Origin: Eustoma russellianum
Taxonomy: Eukaryota; Streptophyta; Magnoliopsida; Gentianales; Gentianaceae
Assembly (NCBI GenBank): GCA_036186865.1
Contig: AP025065.1
Location: forward strand, 10,489,106 to 10,553,105
Direction: 5' to 3'
Length of the DNA stretch: 64,000 nucleotides
Positions 21,764 through 32,508 of the stretch are shown in pieces (within the stretch, counting starts at the first letter, position 1; the number at the start of each line of letters is the position of its first letter). The position numbers and the translations under genes were made by a program. The notes beneath the pieces were generated by a model that searched no databases, was not told the DNA's origin, and saw only the letters and a program-made list of their open reading frames with translations.

Positions 21764-23523
21764 CACTTGTTGTCTCGTTTAAATCGACTATATCATGCTT
21801 ATGTGTTTACTGTTTTTCGTATGACATGATATGTATAAAACAGTAATTCAGATTTCATATGATGAGAGAAGAATGGTGTTTTTCAATTTGTTTTCATGAG
21901 ATGATTTGTATACGGCGGTAATCGTTTGTAATGTGATGATCAAAACCGATTTTGTTTATATTAGATATAATCACACGATATGTGTAAAACCTTATTCGAA
22001 TCTCGTCTGGTGATAGCGGATTGATGTTTTAAATTTGTTTTCATCAGATGTTATAATTCGAGATTGTTATATGTGATATAAAGTTTTCGTTTTTCATGAG
22101 ATGATCAAAAACGATTATGTTTATATCGATATGAACAACCGATTGATGGTTCTGTTTTCGTGTTTCAAAAGCCAGATTATCAATTCGATGATGATTCTGA
22201 TTTCTGGTTTCGGATGAAGATTATCGATTTGATTGATATTCTGTTCTAAGGTTTGCGAATGACAGCCATCGATTCGGTCGATGCTTCTATAAGGGTTTAC
22301 ACGTAATCAAAACAGTAAGATCGTTAATATGATTGACGCGTCTGTGTTAGGGTTTCGAAAAGAAAATTATCAATGCGATTGATACTTTCTGTTTGGCTTC
22401 GAGGGGCGCTGCCCCTCGACCCCGCCTAGGGGCTCCACCCCTCGGACCCTGCCCAGGGGCGCTGTCCATCAGAACCCCGTCCGCTAACCGGCTAGCAGGA
22501 CCGCCGTATGCGTACGCCCTATAGTTTGTTACCGTGACATTAAGAATGTCGATATATATTTATTTGTTATAATATGTTTGTGTAAAATATATTATAATTG
22601 TTGATGTCTTTGCATGGTGCATAGCATGGCCTCAGAACCTATGTGATTGACTTAGTCAAATTTCTTGTTTTGGGTTATTATGGCCTGCGTGCCACTGTAG
22701 TTTTTATTGTATTTTATTATACAACTAGTTAGATTTTTCTTTATTATTGTAATAAATGTAGAATCAAGCTACAAAAGTGGTGATGACGACACATACCAAG
22801 GACGAGTGGATTCCATGGAGATGGAGGCACGAACTCAAGACAAGAAGATATGTATCATTGCAAATGTTGTAATAGGAAGTCTTTCACATAGGGTTTCCTT
22901 TATGATCTTCATTTGGTCTCATGAAGATCATATTTAGTTTGGCCATGCTATGTCACGTTTACATATTTATCATTTTGTATGAGATGCGTGGATGATAGAT
23001 TATATATGCATATAGGATGCTACGATATAATGATACGCAATGCAAGACATAAACTAAGTTGAACCCTCATCAATAATTTAAGTCTTTATGCCATCTATGT
23101 CTTAAACACCTATTAAAACTGGGATTGTATTAAAGTAGGTATTGCCAAAGCATTGTGCTTTAAACATTCCTAGCTACGTAGGATGAGTAATAGTGCTACT
23201 CATATGTTTAAAATTGGTTAGACTTAATTGGGCTATCAAAACGGTTTTGGGCCCAAGGCATTAGATGGAATCTAACATACAATGATATATGATGTCATTA
23301 TTCCATTAATTCTAAGAGTTACATGAGATGTAATTGGTAAAGAAGTTGCCTACCTAAATAACTTAATTTTAAGCGTCATGCCAAAGCTGAGTTTAGAATT
23401 AAGTCAAATATGGATCTTAGCTCACTAAAATATTTCTTTTGAGGGTTATGTTTTAGTGAGAGTTTTATAAATTTTAACCTCATTATTAATAAATTGTTAC
23501 TTTGCATGTTTTGTAGATCATAA
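21764..23523 (+). other. T3 leader, long and structured
   Basis: 1.76 kb without a coding frame lies between PBS and gag. It contains a GC-rich island at 22399-22515 with the perfect inverted repeat CGAGGGGC/GCCCCTCG (22400-22418) and a second AGGGG/CCCCT dyad just after. A pyrimidine-rich acceptor-like TTTTGTAG ends at 23516, eight bases before the gag ATG. AAAG|GTAATT in the LTR U5 (GT at 21630) is a matching donor candidate. Confidence 0.6.
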
Positions 23524-24260
23524 ATGGCTGTTAATAACAATTCCACCTTATCGTTGCGATCAATCCTTGAGAAGGAAAAATTAAAAGAATGTGGGACTAA
23601 TTTTGTTGATTGGTTTCGAAACTTGATAATCGTTCTCAAGCAAGAAAAGAAGTCCTACATGCTCGATGACCCTGTCCCTGAACCACCTCCTGCTGATGCT
23701 TCTGTTGCTGTTAAGAACAAGTATAAGAAACATGTGGAAGATTCAAACGACATAGGATGTCTTATGTTGGCAACTATGTGTTCAGGACTTCAGAAAGACC
23801 TGGAACACTTAGAAGCTTATGAGATGAGTGTGCATCTCAAACAAGCTTTCCAACAACAGGCTAGGCAGGATAGGTTCGACACCGCTGTTGCACTTTTTGA
23901 TTGTAAGATGTCTGAAGGTGAATCTGTTAGCGCTCATGTTTTAAAGATGAAAGGCTATATAGATCACCTTGCAAGACTTGGATATCTCCTGAGTTTGGAA
24001 CTCGCCACGGATTTGATCCTACACTCTTTGCCTAGCAGTTTTTCTCAGTTCGTTATGAACTACAATATGAATAATATGGAAAAGTCTACCCATTTATTGA
24101 GTGTCAATATCAAGCCTATGAAAAAGTAAGGTAAAGGCAAGGGTAAGCCCAAAAGTGCAAAGGGTGCAAAAGGGTCCAAGGGTCAAGCTAAACCGAAACC
24201 TGGTCCCAAGGCAAAGGTTCCTAAGGAAGGAACTTGTTTCCATTGCAACAAGCCTGGCAT
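23524..24260 (+). pseudogene. T3 gag
   Basis: A Copia gag of the type with L-E-K-x-K-L, N-F-x-D-W and R-N-L at the N-terminus. A TAA at 24127 ends the frame after about 200 residues. A Lys/Gly-rich linker and a zinc knuckle (C-F-H-C then G-H-W-K-R-N-C) follow, but one base is missing inside the knuckle near 24253, so the knuckle is split over two frames. The upstream ATG at 23524 is well placed after the leader. Confidence 0.85.
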
Positions 24261-27200
24261 TGGAAAAGAAATTGTGATGTTTATTTGGAGGAGTTGAAGA
24301 AGCTGAAGGGTAGTGCGACTACATCTTCAGGTATTTATGTTATAGAAATTAATTTATCTACTTCTTCTTCCTGGGTATTAGATACTGGATGTGGATCCCA
24401 TATTTGTACAAATATGCAGGGGCTCAAAAGGAGTAGGATGCTGAAGAAGGGCGAGGTGGACCTACGTGTTGGCAATAGAGCAAGAGTTGCTGCTATAGCT
24501 GTAGGGACCTATGAGCTTGTCTTGCCCAATGGGCTTTTGTTAGTTTTAAACAATTGCTTTTATGTTCCTACTATGAGTAGGAATCTTATTTCAGTATCTG
24601 TTTTGGATGATGAAGGTTATTCATTTTTAATTAAAAATAAGAAGTGTTCTATTTTTGATAAAAATGACTTGCTTTATTGTATTGCAAGTAGTTATAATGG
24701 CATTTATGTCCTTAACCTTGATGATTCCAATGACGGTAATATTTATAACATATCTTCAAAGAGAACTAAGCCAAATGAATTAAACCCTGCATATTTATGG
24801 CATTGTCACCTTATCCATATAAATGAGAAGCGCGTATCTAAACTCCATCAAGATGGATTATTAGATTCATTTGATTTTGAATCATTTGAAAATTGCGAGT
24901 CTTGTTTGCTTGGAAAGATGACAAAGACCCCTTTTACTGGACATAGTGAAAGGGCTAATGACTTATTGGGCTTGGTACATATAGATGTATGCGGCCCAAT
25001 CAGCATTAGTGCCAGAGGAGGATTTCAGTATTTCATTACTTTTACTGATGATTTTAGTAGGTATGGCTATGTCTACCTAATGAAACATAAGCATGAGTCT
25101 TTTGAAATGTTTAGAACTTTTCAAAATGAAGTACAAAATCAACTTGGTAAGACAATTAAAACGCTTCGATCATATCAAGGTGGTGAATATTTGAGCCAAG
25201 AATTTGACCAACATCTAAGAAATTGTGGAATTGTTTGACAGTTGACTCCTCCAGGAACTCCACAATGGAATGGTATTTCTGAAAGGAAAAATCGAACTTT
25301 ATTAGATATGGTTCGATCTATGATGGGTCAAGCAGATCTTCCTTTATCTTTTTGGGGTTATGCCTTGGAGACAGCTGCATTCATTTTGAACCGTGTACCA
25401 TCTAAAGCGGTTGAAAAGACACCATATGAGATGTGGACTGGTAAGAGACCCAGTTTGTCTTTTCTTAAGATTTGGGGTTGTGAAGCTTATCTGAAAAGAT
25501 TAGTGTCTGATAAGCTAGCTCCAAAATCTATCAAATGTATTTTTGTGGGGTATCCTAAAGAAACTAAAGGGTACTATTTCTATATTCCCTCAGAGAACAA
25601 AGTGTTTGTTGCTCGAAATGGAGTCTTTTTGGAAAAGGAGTTTCTCTCCAAGAGAACTAGTGGGAGTATAGTACAACTTGAGGAAACTCAAGTTCCACAA
25701 GATATCGTTGAACCGTCTTTAGAGACAATTTCAGAACCACAAACAGATGTGGAGCCTGAAAATGTAACACAAGTCCAACGCAGATCTGATAGGATACATT
25801 GTCAGCCAGAGAGATATGGATTTCTTGTGACTGATGATAGTGAAGTTATGCTCATAGATCAAGAAGAGCCTACTACCTATCAGGAAGCTGTGTCTGGTCC
25901 AGATTCAGATAAATGGCTTGGAGCCATGAATTCTGAGATGCAGTCCATGTTTGATAACCAAGTTTGGTCTTTAATTGATCCTCCAGAGGGTATTAGGACT
26001 ATTTGTTGCAAATGGGTTTTCAAGAAGAAAACTGACATGGATGGAAATGTGCAAACCTACAAAGCAAGGCTTATGGCTAAAGGTTTCAAGTAAACTCATG
26101 GTATAGACTATGATGAGACCTTTTCACCAGTAGCTATGCTTAAGTCTATTCGAATTCTCCTTACCATTGCAGCATACTATGATTATGAGATATGGCAAAT
26201 GGATGTCAAAACTGCTTTCCTTAATGGAAATTTACTCGAGGATGTGTACATGACACAACCTGAGGGTTTTGTAAATCCTGAGAATTCAAAGAAGGTTTGC
26301 AAGCTTCAAAGGTCCATCTATGGATTGAAGCAAGCATCTCGAAGCTGGAATCTTCGTTTTGATGAAACTGTTAAGAACTTTGGTTTCATCAAGAATGAAG
26401 ATGAACCTTGTGTTTACAAGATGGTTAGTGGGAGTGCAGTAGTGTTTCTAGTCCTATATGTGGATGACATATTGCTTATTGGGAATGATATCCCTACCTT
26501 GCAAAACGTTAAGGCTTGGTTTGGGAATTCTTTCTCAATGAAAGACTTGGGCGAGGCTACCTATATCCTTGGTATCAAGATCTATAGAGATAGATCTAAA
26601 AGGATATTAGGCTTGAGTCAAAGTACATACATAGATAAAATGTTGAAGAGGTTCAACATGCAAGAGTCCAAGAAAGGATTCCTGCCTATGTCTCATGGCA
26701 TTCATCTTAGCAAGAATCAATGTCCTCAGACATCTGATGAGCGAGATCGAATGAATAAAATTCCTTATGCTTCTGCTATAGGATCGATCATGTATGCCAT
26801 GTTATGTACTAGACCAGATGTCTCATATCCATTGAGCACAACGAGTAGATATCAAGCTGACCTCGGTGAAAGTCACTGGACAGCTGTCAAGAATATTCTT
26901 AAGTACCTCAGAAGGACTAAAGAAGTATTCTTGGTTTATGGAGGTTTGGATGACGAGTTAGTTGTAAATGGTTACACAGATGCTAGTTTCCAAACCGACA
27001 TAGATGATTTCAGATCGCAGTCTGGTTTTGTATTCACATTGAATGGTGGAGCTGTTAGTTGGAAGAGTTCAAAACAAAGCACTGTGGCTGATTCTACAAC
27101 AGAGGCTGAGTATATAGCAGCATCAGATGCAGCTAAAGAAGCAGTTTGGCTGAAGAAGTTCATCACTGAGCTAGGAGTGGTACCTAGCATTGCAAATCCT

Positions 27201-27437
27201 GTGGACATTTATTGTGACAACAATGGTGCCATAGCAAAAGCAAAAGAGCCTAGGTCTCATCAGAGATCTAAACATATACTCAGACGCTACCATCTCATTC
27301 GAGACATCATCGATAGAGGAGATGTCAAGATATGCAAAGTTGACACAAACGATAACATAGCGGATCCATTGACTAAACCTCTCTCACGGATCAAGCATGA
27401 TCAGCATACACACGAAAAATACACAGCTTACAGATAA
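24261..27437 (+). pseudogene. T3 pol (protease-integrase-RT-RNase H)
   Basis: Protease D-T-G near 24380, integrase H-H-C-C finger and core, RT with LYVDD, and RNase H up to the family motif A-D-P-L-T-K-P-L are readable in one frame. It is broken by TGA at 25236-25238 (fits CGA-to-TGA) and TAA at 26091-26093 (fits CAA-to-TAA). The second integrase Asp, normally in R-S-D-x-G-G-E, is Tyr (TAT at 25173-25175). The C-terminus after about 27412 is not family sequence but rearranged LTR-like DNA. Confidence 0.88.
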
Positions 27438-27454
27438 CATAGCGGATCCATTGA
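27351..27454 (+). repeat. 22-bp exact duplication at the broken T3 3' end
   Basis: The 22 bases at 27351-27372 (start GATAACATAGCGG) recur exactly at 27433-27454. The 60-odd bases between include an LTR-like piece (similar to 21450-21475). After the second copy comes a short segment resembling the reverse complement of 21290-21311, then the LTR end remnant. Confidence 0.8.
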
Positions 27455-27508
27455 TTCTCCCGTTATTATCGGAGATCAAGTTTTTGTTTTCCGCTGCGCG
27501 TTTTTCAA

Positions 27509-27611
27509 ACAACACTTCGCGATTGACTTCTCTTCCCTCTCTCTCCTCTCCTTCTTCTCCTTTTCCTATTATCTCTTTTCTTACCGCCTTTTCTTTCTGC
27601 GTCGCCTACCC
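27509..27611 (-). repeat. Second copy of a 103-bp G1 LTR segment
   Basis: Matches 20205-20307 with a few substitutions. The same G1 LTR stretch therefore lies on both sides of T3, far longer than a 5-bp target duplication. The copy at 27509 joins straight onto the truncated T3 end. Confidence 0.88.
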
Positions 27612-27875
27612 TTCCCTTTGTTTTTCTCTATTGTTTTTCTATTGTTTATATATATATTTTTTTCCTTTTGGTTTTTGTTTCCCCGTTGCCCCATTATCCC
27701 CCTTTTTATGTTTCAATCAACGATAATTAGGGGGGGACAGTTACAACCCCCCTTTTTTCACACGTTCTCTTTTTTTTTAAAATTCATTTATTTATTTTCT
27801 TTTATCTTTATCTTCTACCTATTTAATTATTATTATATTTCTTTCCTTTTCTTTTCCCTTTTTTTGGCTATAACA
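27509..27875 (-). repeat. G1 3' LTR, piece 3
   Basis: Aligns with about 35850-36211 of the right LTR and ends GGCTATAACA at 27875. In element orientation this is the LTR start, TGTTATAGCC. The G1 3' non-coding region and pol end follow on the right. Confidence 0.9.
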
Positions 27876-27954
27876 TCCTACCCACCTTACAAAAAGTTTT
27901 GTCCTCGAAACTTGACATACTTTAATCATAAAGACTGAGAAGGTTCGATGTACC
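27876..27954 (-). other. G1 3' non-coding region
   Basis: Only 79 bp between the pol stop (complement of 27955-27957) and the 3' LTR. The purine-rich minus-strand stretch next to the LTR (GGTGGGTAGGA) is the likely polypurine tract. Confidence 0.65.
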
Positions 27955-29605
27955 TTAATCGAAGAGTTCAGGGTAGCGTTCACGCATCTGCTCCTCCAGC
28001 TCCCAAGTTGCTTCGTTCTCTCTGTGATTGCTCTATTGCACCTTGACATATGGAATGATTCTTCTCCTGAGCACCTGGTCCTTACGGTCTATAATCCGAA
28101 CAGGAGTCTCTTCATATGATGTGTCCGGTCTGATTCTCAAAGGAGGTGTGTCCAGTACATGACTCGGATCTGGGACGTACTTCCTCAGCTGAGATACATG
28201 GAATACATTATGCACCTGTGCCAGCGCTGTGGGCAACGCCAAATGGTAAGCTAACGGACCAATCCTTTCGAGCACCTCGTAGGGACCAATGTATCGAGGC
28301 CTCAGCTTACCCTTCAGACAAAATCTCGCAACACCCTTCATAGGTGATACTTTCAGATAAACCTTTTCTCCCACATCAAACTCCAACGGGCGCCTCTTCG
28401 AGTCAGCCCAACTCTTACTTCTGTCTTGAGCAACCTTAAGCCTTTCTCGAATCAACTTATCCTTCTCCTTGGTTTGCTCAACCAGCTTTGGACCTGTAAT
28501 ACAGCGCTCTCCCACTTCATCCCAAAGAAGAGGGGATCTGCACTTACGCCCATAAAGCGCCTCAAATGGTGCCATGCCGATGGCGCTATGGTGACTGTTG
28601 TTGTAGGAGAATTCAATCAATTTGATCATACCGTCCCAGTTCCCCTTGAAATCGATGGCGCAGGCCCTCAACATATCCTCTAATGTCTGTATCGTCCTCT
28701 CTGATTGCCCATCCGTCTGTGGGTGAAATGCAGTACTCAATCGTAGTTCAGTCCCCATCCTTCTCTAACATGCTGACCAAAACTTGGAAGTAAATTTCGA
28801 ATCACGATCGGAGACAATACTGACTGGGACTCTATGTAAACGGATGATGTTGTCGATATAGAGTGTAACTAACCTCTCCAGGGTCACATCATTTGGCACA
28901 GGTAGGAAATGAGAGGACTTAGTCAAACGGTCTACAATCACCCAGATCATGTCATTACCATTCCTTGTCCTCGGAAGACCCACCACAAAATCCATCGTTA
29001 CATGCTCCCATTTCCATTCAGGGATCTCTAATGGCATCAAAAAACCTCCTGGTCTCTTGTGTTCTGCCTTGACCTGCTGACACACCAGACATCTCTCAAT
29101 GAACTCGACTATCTGTCTCTTCATACCACTCCACCAGTAATGCTTCTTCAAGTCGTTATGCATCTTTGTGGCACCCGGATGAATAGACAACTTTGAATTG
29201 TGCATCTCCTTCAATATTGTCCTTCTAATATCCTCATCCTCAGGGACACATAGTCTCCCCTGAAACCACATGCTACCATCATCATGTATCTGAAATCCAT
29301 CAACCTAGTTGGTCATCATCTTCTCTCGGATCTCACTAAGCGCTACATCTCTCTTTTGCGCCTCCTTGATCTGTTAAGCCATCTCCTCTGTCGCATGTTC
29401 AGCTCCTTCTGAGTGAATAAGTACTTCAAACTCTTATGATCCGTGAATACTTCGCACTTCACTCCATAAAGATAATGACGCCAAATCTTAAGTGCGAAAA
29501 CCACGGTAGCTAGCTCTAGGTCGTGAGTCGGGTAATTCTGCTCATAAGGCTTCAATTGGCGTGAAGCATATGCGATAACCTTGTCGTTCTGCATCAAGAC
29601 ACATC
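27955..29605 (-). pseudogene. G1 RNase H C-part, integrase and chromodomain
   Basis: After the second GT-AG insertion the frame gives the RNase H residues around H-D-L-E and T-D-H-K. An internal deletion near 29375 removes the RNase H tail (including the family A-D-A-L-S motif) and the linker. Integrase follows: H-H-C-C finger, core Asp in M-D-F, Asp in V-S-D-R-D, Glu in Q-S-E-R-T. Stops TAG near 29310 and at 28759-28761 both fit CAG-to-TAG or a similar change. A TAG near 28033 replaces the conserved Trp of the chromodomain-like block. The final TAA is at 27955. Chromodomain integrases are known to bias insertion to heterochromatin; this one is broken. Confidence 0.87.
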
Positions 29606-29672
29606 CTGAAAAGAAAGAGATTAGGCCAGGTTGTAACATATATAGAACTTAATCGAAGTCTTATGCACATAC
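29606..29672 (-). other. Intron-like GT-AG insertion B in G1 RNase H (67 bp)
   Basis: The minus strand reads GTATGTGCAT at the start (29672) and CTTTCTTTTCAG at the end (29606). It interrupts RNase H between G-L and C-V-L of the family. Removing it rejoins the frame. A G at the base before GTATGT instead of the present A would give the family Gly exactly. Confidence 0.7.
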
Positions 29673-30350
29673 TTAGCCCATTCTTCGATGCGTCGCTATA
29701 GATGATAAACCCTTCCGAGCCTGAGGGTTGAGCAAGTATAGGGGTCGTCGTCAATCGTCTCTTAAGTTCTGCAAAACTCTGCTCGCACTCAGGGTCCATA
29801 CAAACTTCGACTTTTTCTGAGTCAACCTCCTCAGTGGCACTGCAATAGACGAGAATCCTTCTACAAACCTCCGGTAGTAGCCAGCCAAGCCCAGAAAACT
29901 CCTCACTTCTGTCATATTAGTCGGTCTGGGCCACTGAGTAATAGCCTCAATCTTCTTGGGATCCACAGAATTCCTTCTTCTGAAACCACGTGTCCCAAGA
30001 AAGCAACGCTCTTCAACCAGAACTCGCACTTACTAAACTTGGCGTATAGCTTCTTCTGCCTGAGTACCTCCAGAACCTCCCTCAGATGCGTTTCATGCAA
30101 ATCCTCATCCGAAGAATAGATCAGAATATCATCGATAAAGACCACCACAAACTTATCAAGCTGGTCTCTGAACACCGTATTCATCAAGTCCATGAAGGCC
30201 GCGGGAGCATTAGTCAGACCGAATGACATTACTAAAAAACTCATAGTGGCCATATCTAGTGCGAAAAGCAGTCTTCGATACGTCCTCTGCTTTAATCCTC
30301 AGCTGATGATATCCGGATCGAAGATCAATCTTGGAGAATACCTTAGCTCC
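29673..30350 (-). pseudogene. G1 RT C-part and start of RNase H
   Basis: Contains RT motif A to E: S-K-I-D, then F-I-D-D near 30130 as the catalytic motif, and F-L-G-H. The connection and the RNase H Asp (S-D-A-S) follow. Two single-base deletions break the frame: one near 29975 after S-E-E-G-I, and one near 29795 in the W-T-P-E-C motif. All else aligns with plant chromovirus RT without further gaps. Confidence 0.87.
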
Positions 30351-30427
30351 CTGAAGAATGCCAAAGTTGAGGAGTCAATTGTAAACTTTCATGGTAATAA
30401 TATGAATTTTATTGATTTAAAAGATAC
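30351..30427 (-). other. Intron-like GT-AG insertion A in G1 RT (77 bp)
   Basis: Starts GTATCTTTTAAATC (30427) and ends GCATTCTTCAG (30351) on the minus strand. It is A/T-rich and has an in-frame stop. It lies between D-Q-L-K and G-A-K-V of RT, adjacent positions in the family. Excision restores the frame exactly. Confidence 0.78.
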
Positions 30428-31269
30428 CTTTAGCTGATCGAAGAGGTCCTCGATCCGGGGTAGCAGATATTTGTTCTTGATAGTGATCTTATTAATCTCT
30501 CTATAATCAATGCAGAGTCTCATGCTGCCATCTTTCTTCTTCACGAACAAGACCGGAGCTCCCCAGGGTGAGACGCTGGGTCGGATGAACTTCCGGTCCA
30601 GCAACTCCTGCAGCTGCTCTTTCAGTTCCTTCAGCTTAGCCGGAGCCATTCTGTACGGTGCCTTCGATATCGGCTCATCACCGGGCAGTAAATTAATCTC
30701 AAACTCTACCTCCCGACTGGGCGGTAGTCCTGACAGCTCATCGGAAAATACATCTTTATACTCACTCACCACTGGTATTGATTCTATCGAGGGTACCTCT
30801 TTTTCTGCGCCAATAGCATATACAAGAAAACATTGATTACCTTTCCTCAACGCCTTGTGCGCCTGCACTGCACTCATGTGGATCTTCTTGGGCGCCTTAT
30901 GTAACTTGTAATCTCCTTGAAAGATGGTTTCCTGCTTACTCTGTGTCTGCATGCGGACCTGCCTCTGACGACAGTCGATCTTGGCCTCATGCTTAGCCAG
31001 AAAATCCATGCCCAGAATAACATCAAAATCTTGCATCTGGATCGGAATCAGAGTCGCCATGAACTCTAGCTCATTAATCTCCACCAAACAATCTCTGTAC
31101 TGATAGTGCGATACAAACACCTGGTCACCAGCGGTTTGGACACGATAGGGAATCTCTAGCCGTTCTGGTGGAATATTCAGACTCTTGACAACTCTCCTGG
31201 CGATAAATGAATGGCTAGCCCAACTATCGAAGAGGGCGTAGGCTGGGACCTTGTTAATCAATATCTCAC
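30428..31269 (-). pseudogene. G1 protease and RT N-part
   Basis: Protease motif A-L-F-D-S-W-A-S-H-S-F: the family Gly after D-S is Trp (TGG at 31222-31220), which should abolish the active site. Next come the V-I-L-G-M-D-F/L motif of the second protease half and the linker. RT then begins with L-P-P-S-R-E-V-E-F and continues W-G-A-P-V-L-F-V-K-K-K-D-G and C-I-D-Y-R. The frame is open to the end of this exon-like part. Confidence 0.88.
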
Positions 31270-31363
31270 CTAACATGGGCAGGGTTATACATATAACACA
31301 ACATCACAAGACAGAAAAGTATTTAAAACAAATGTGGATTTATAACACTTAATTAAAGTGTAC
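31270..31363 (-). other. Intron-like GT-AG insertion C at the G1 gag/protease junction (94 bp)
   Basis: The minus strand runs from GTACACTTTAATTAAG (31363) to CCCATGTTAG (31270), is T-rich and has a stop after four codons. Flanking residues V-I-A-G and I-L-I-N match the continuous family sequence ahead of the protease A-L-F-D-S. Excision keeps the frame. Confidence 0.65.
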
Positions 31364-32508
31364 CTGCTATGACGTCGCTGGTGTCCTCGACGTCGGCGTG
31401 CGACATGACATGTACTCAGGCGTTCGTCTTTGGCCTCCCCTTCTGCTGTGTCTGGCTCTGCTGGGGTGGGGGTGCCTGTCCCTGCGCAGGGCAGTCTTTG
31501 GCAAAGTGCCCAGGGGTGCCGCATCTGTAGCAAACGTCCCTATTCCTCCAACACTGACCCAGATAAAAACGCCCACACTGTGCACAGGGTGGGGGCCACG
31601 GCTCTCACTGGCTGTGCATGAGTCGCTTCTGGTCCCTCAATGGCAAGAGGCTGGGTAAATGGTATTTGCTGCTGTGGTGGTCGGTAAGAGTGTCCTGGCT
31701 GCTGGCGGCATGGTAGCTTCAGCCATCTACCTGATCTCCCGGAATGATACTCCTCACATGGCCCTTTCGCTCGGTCATCTGCTGCAACCCTCCTGAGGTC
31801 ACCCTCAACCTCACGGCACACCTCCAGTAACTCCTCGAATGTCCCTGGTCTGGCACAAATAATCAAAGACTGAATGCGAGAACTCAGTCCTGTCTTAAAC
31901 TTGGGCATCTTTGCCCTCTCGTTATCCATAACGGAAGGCATGTATCTCCCCAATGCATGGAATCTCTCTGAGTATTGGTCCACAGTCATGGACCCCTGTG
32001 TAAGCAGCTGAAACTCGGTCATCCTCCTCTGTATAGCACTCTCAGGGATATAGTGCTTCTTGTATTCTTCTCTGAACTGGGCCCAAGTCAACTGTGGGGT
32101 CAACCGGCGCTGTACACCAAGTCACCATTCCCTAGCATCACCTTCAAGGAATGGAACTACCACCTCCACCTTCAACTCATCTGGTACCTGCAATAACCTC
32201 AGCTGCTCGATCATATTCTCGAGCCAGATCTCAGCCTCCTCAGGCCGTGTAGTACCCCTAAACATCGGTATACAGGAGTGCTGCATCTCTCTATAGTAGA
32301 ATCGAAGTCCCGGAGGTGGTGGTCGCGGCGGCTGCTGCTGCTGCTCCTGTTGCTGCTGCTGCAGGTGAGCCATCTGTACCTGCTGTTGAGCCACCAAGGT
32401 AGTCAGGGTGGCTAGTGTGTCTGTGAGGACTTGAGGTATGGCCCCCTGACCCTGGTGGTCGTCACCGTCGTGCCCTCCATTTCCTGCTGGCTCACGTCGT
32501 GGAGGCAT
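31364..32508 (-). pseudogene. G1 gag
   Basis: Chosen start: the ATG at 32508 (M-P-P-R-R, the usual Gypsy start), though the frame is open further upstream. A Gln-rich stretch is followed by capsid motifs F-R-G, E-A-E-x-W-L and F-L-x-G-D-A-R. TGA at 32124-32122 stands where the family has the second Trp of a W-W pair. The capsid continues to about 31560, where a C-run slip shifts the frame. Two zinc fingers follow: C-A-Q-C-x6-Q-C and C-Y-R-C-x4-H-x4-C. TGA near 31418 fits CGA-to-TGA. The last residues V-I-A-G abut insertion C. Confidence 0.87.

Larger units (their letters stand above)
20308..27508 (+). mobile_element. T3: Ty1/Copia element with deleted, scrambled 3' end
   Basis: A full 5' LTR (20308-21750), PBS, a 1.77-kb leader, gag and pol are present on plus. 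The 3' LTR is almost wholly missing: only about 38 bp (27468-27505) match the LTR end. The left flank TACCC (20303-20307) matches the uninterrupted target further right. Stops and a frameshift inactivate all proteins. The gag and RT type resemble Tork-like Copia elements, but the lineage is not certain. Confidence 0.9.

Noticed and set aside
30192..30437. Plus-strand frame with protein-like sequence in the middle of G1 RT, first thought to be a captured host exon
   Set aside because: It is antisense to RT. The unusual 77 bp are better explained as an intron-like GT-AG segment on the coding strand.
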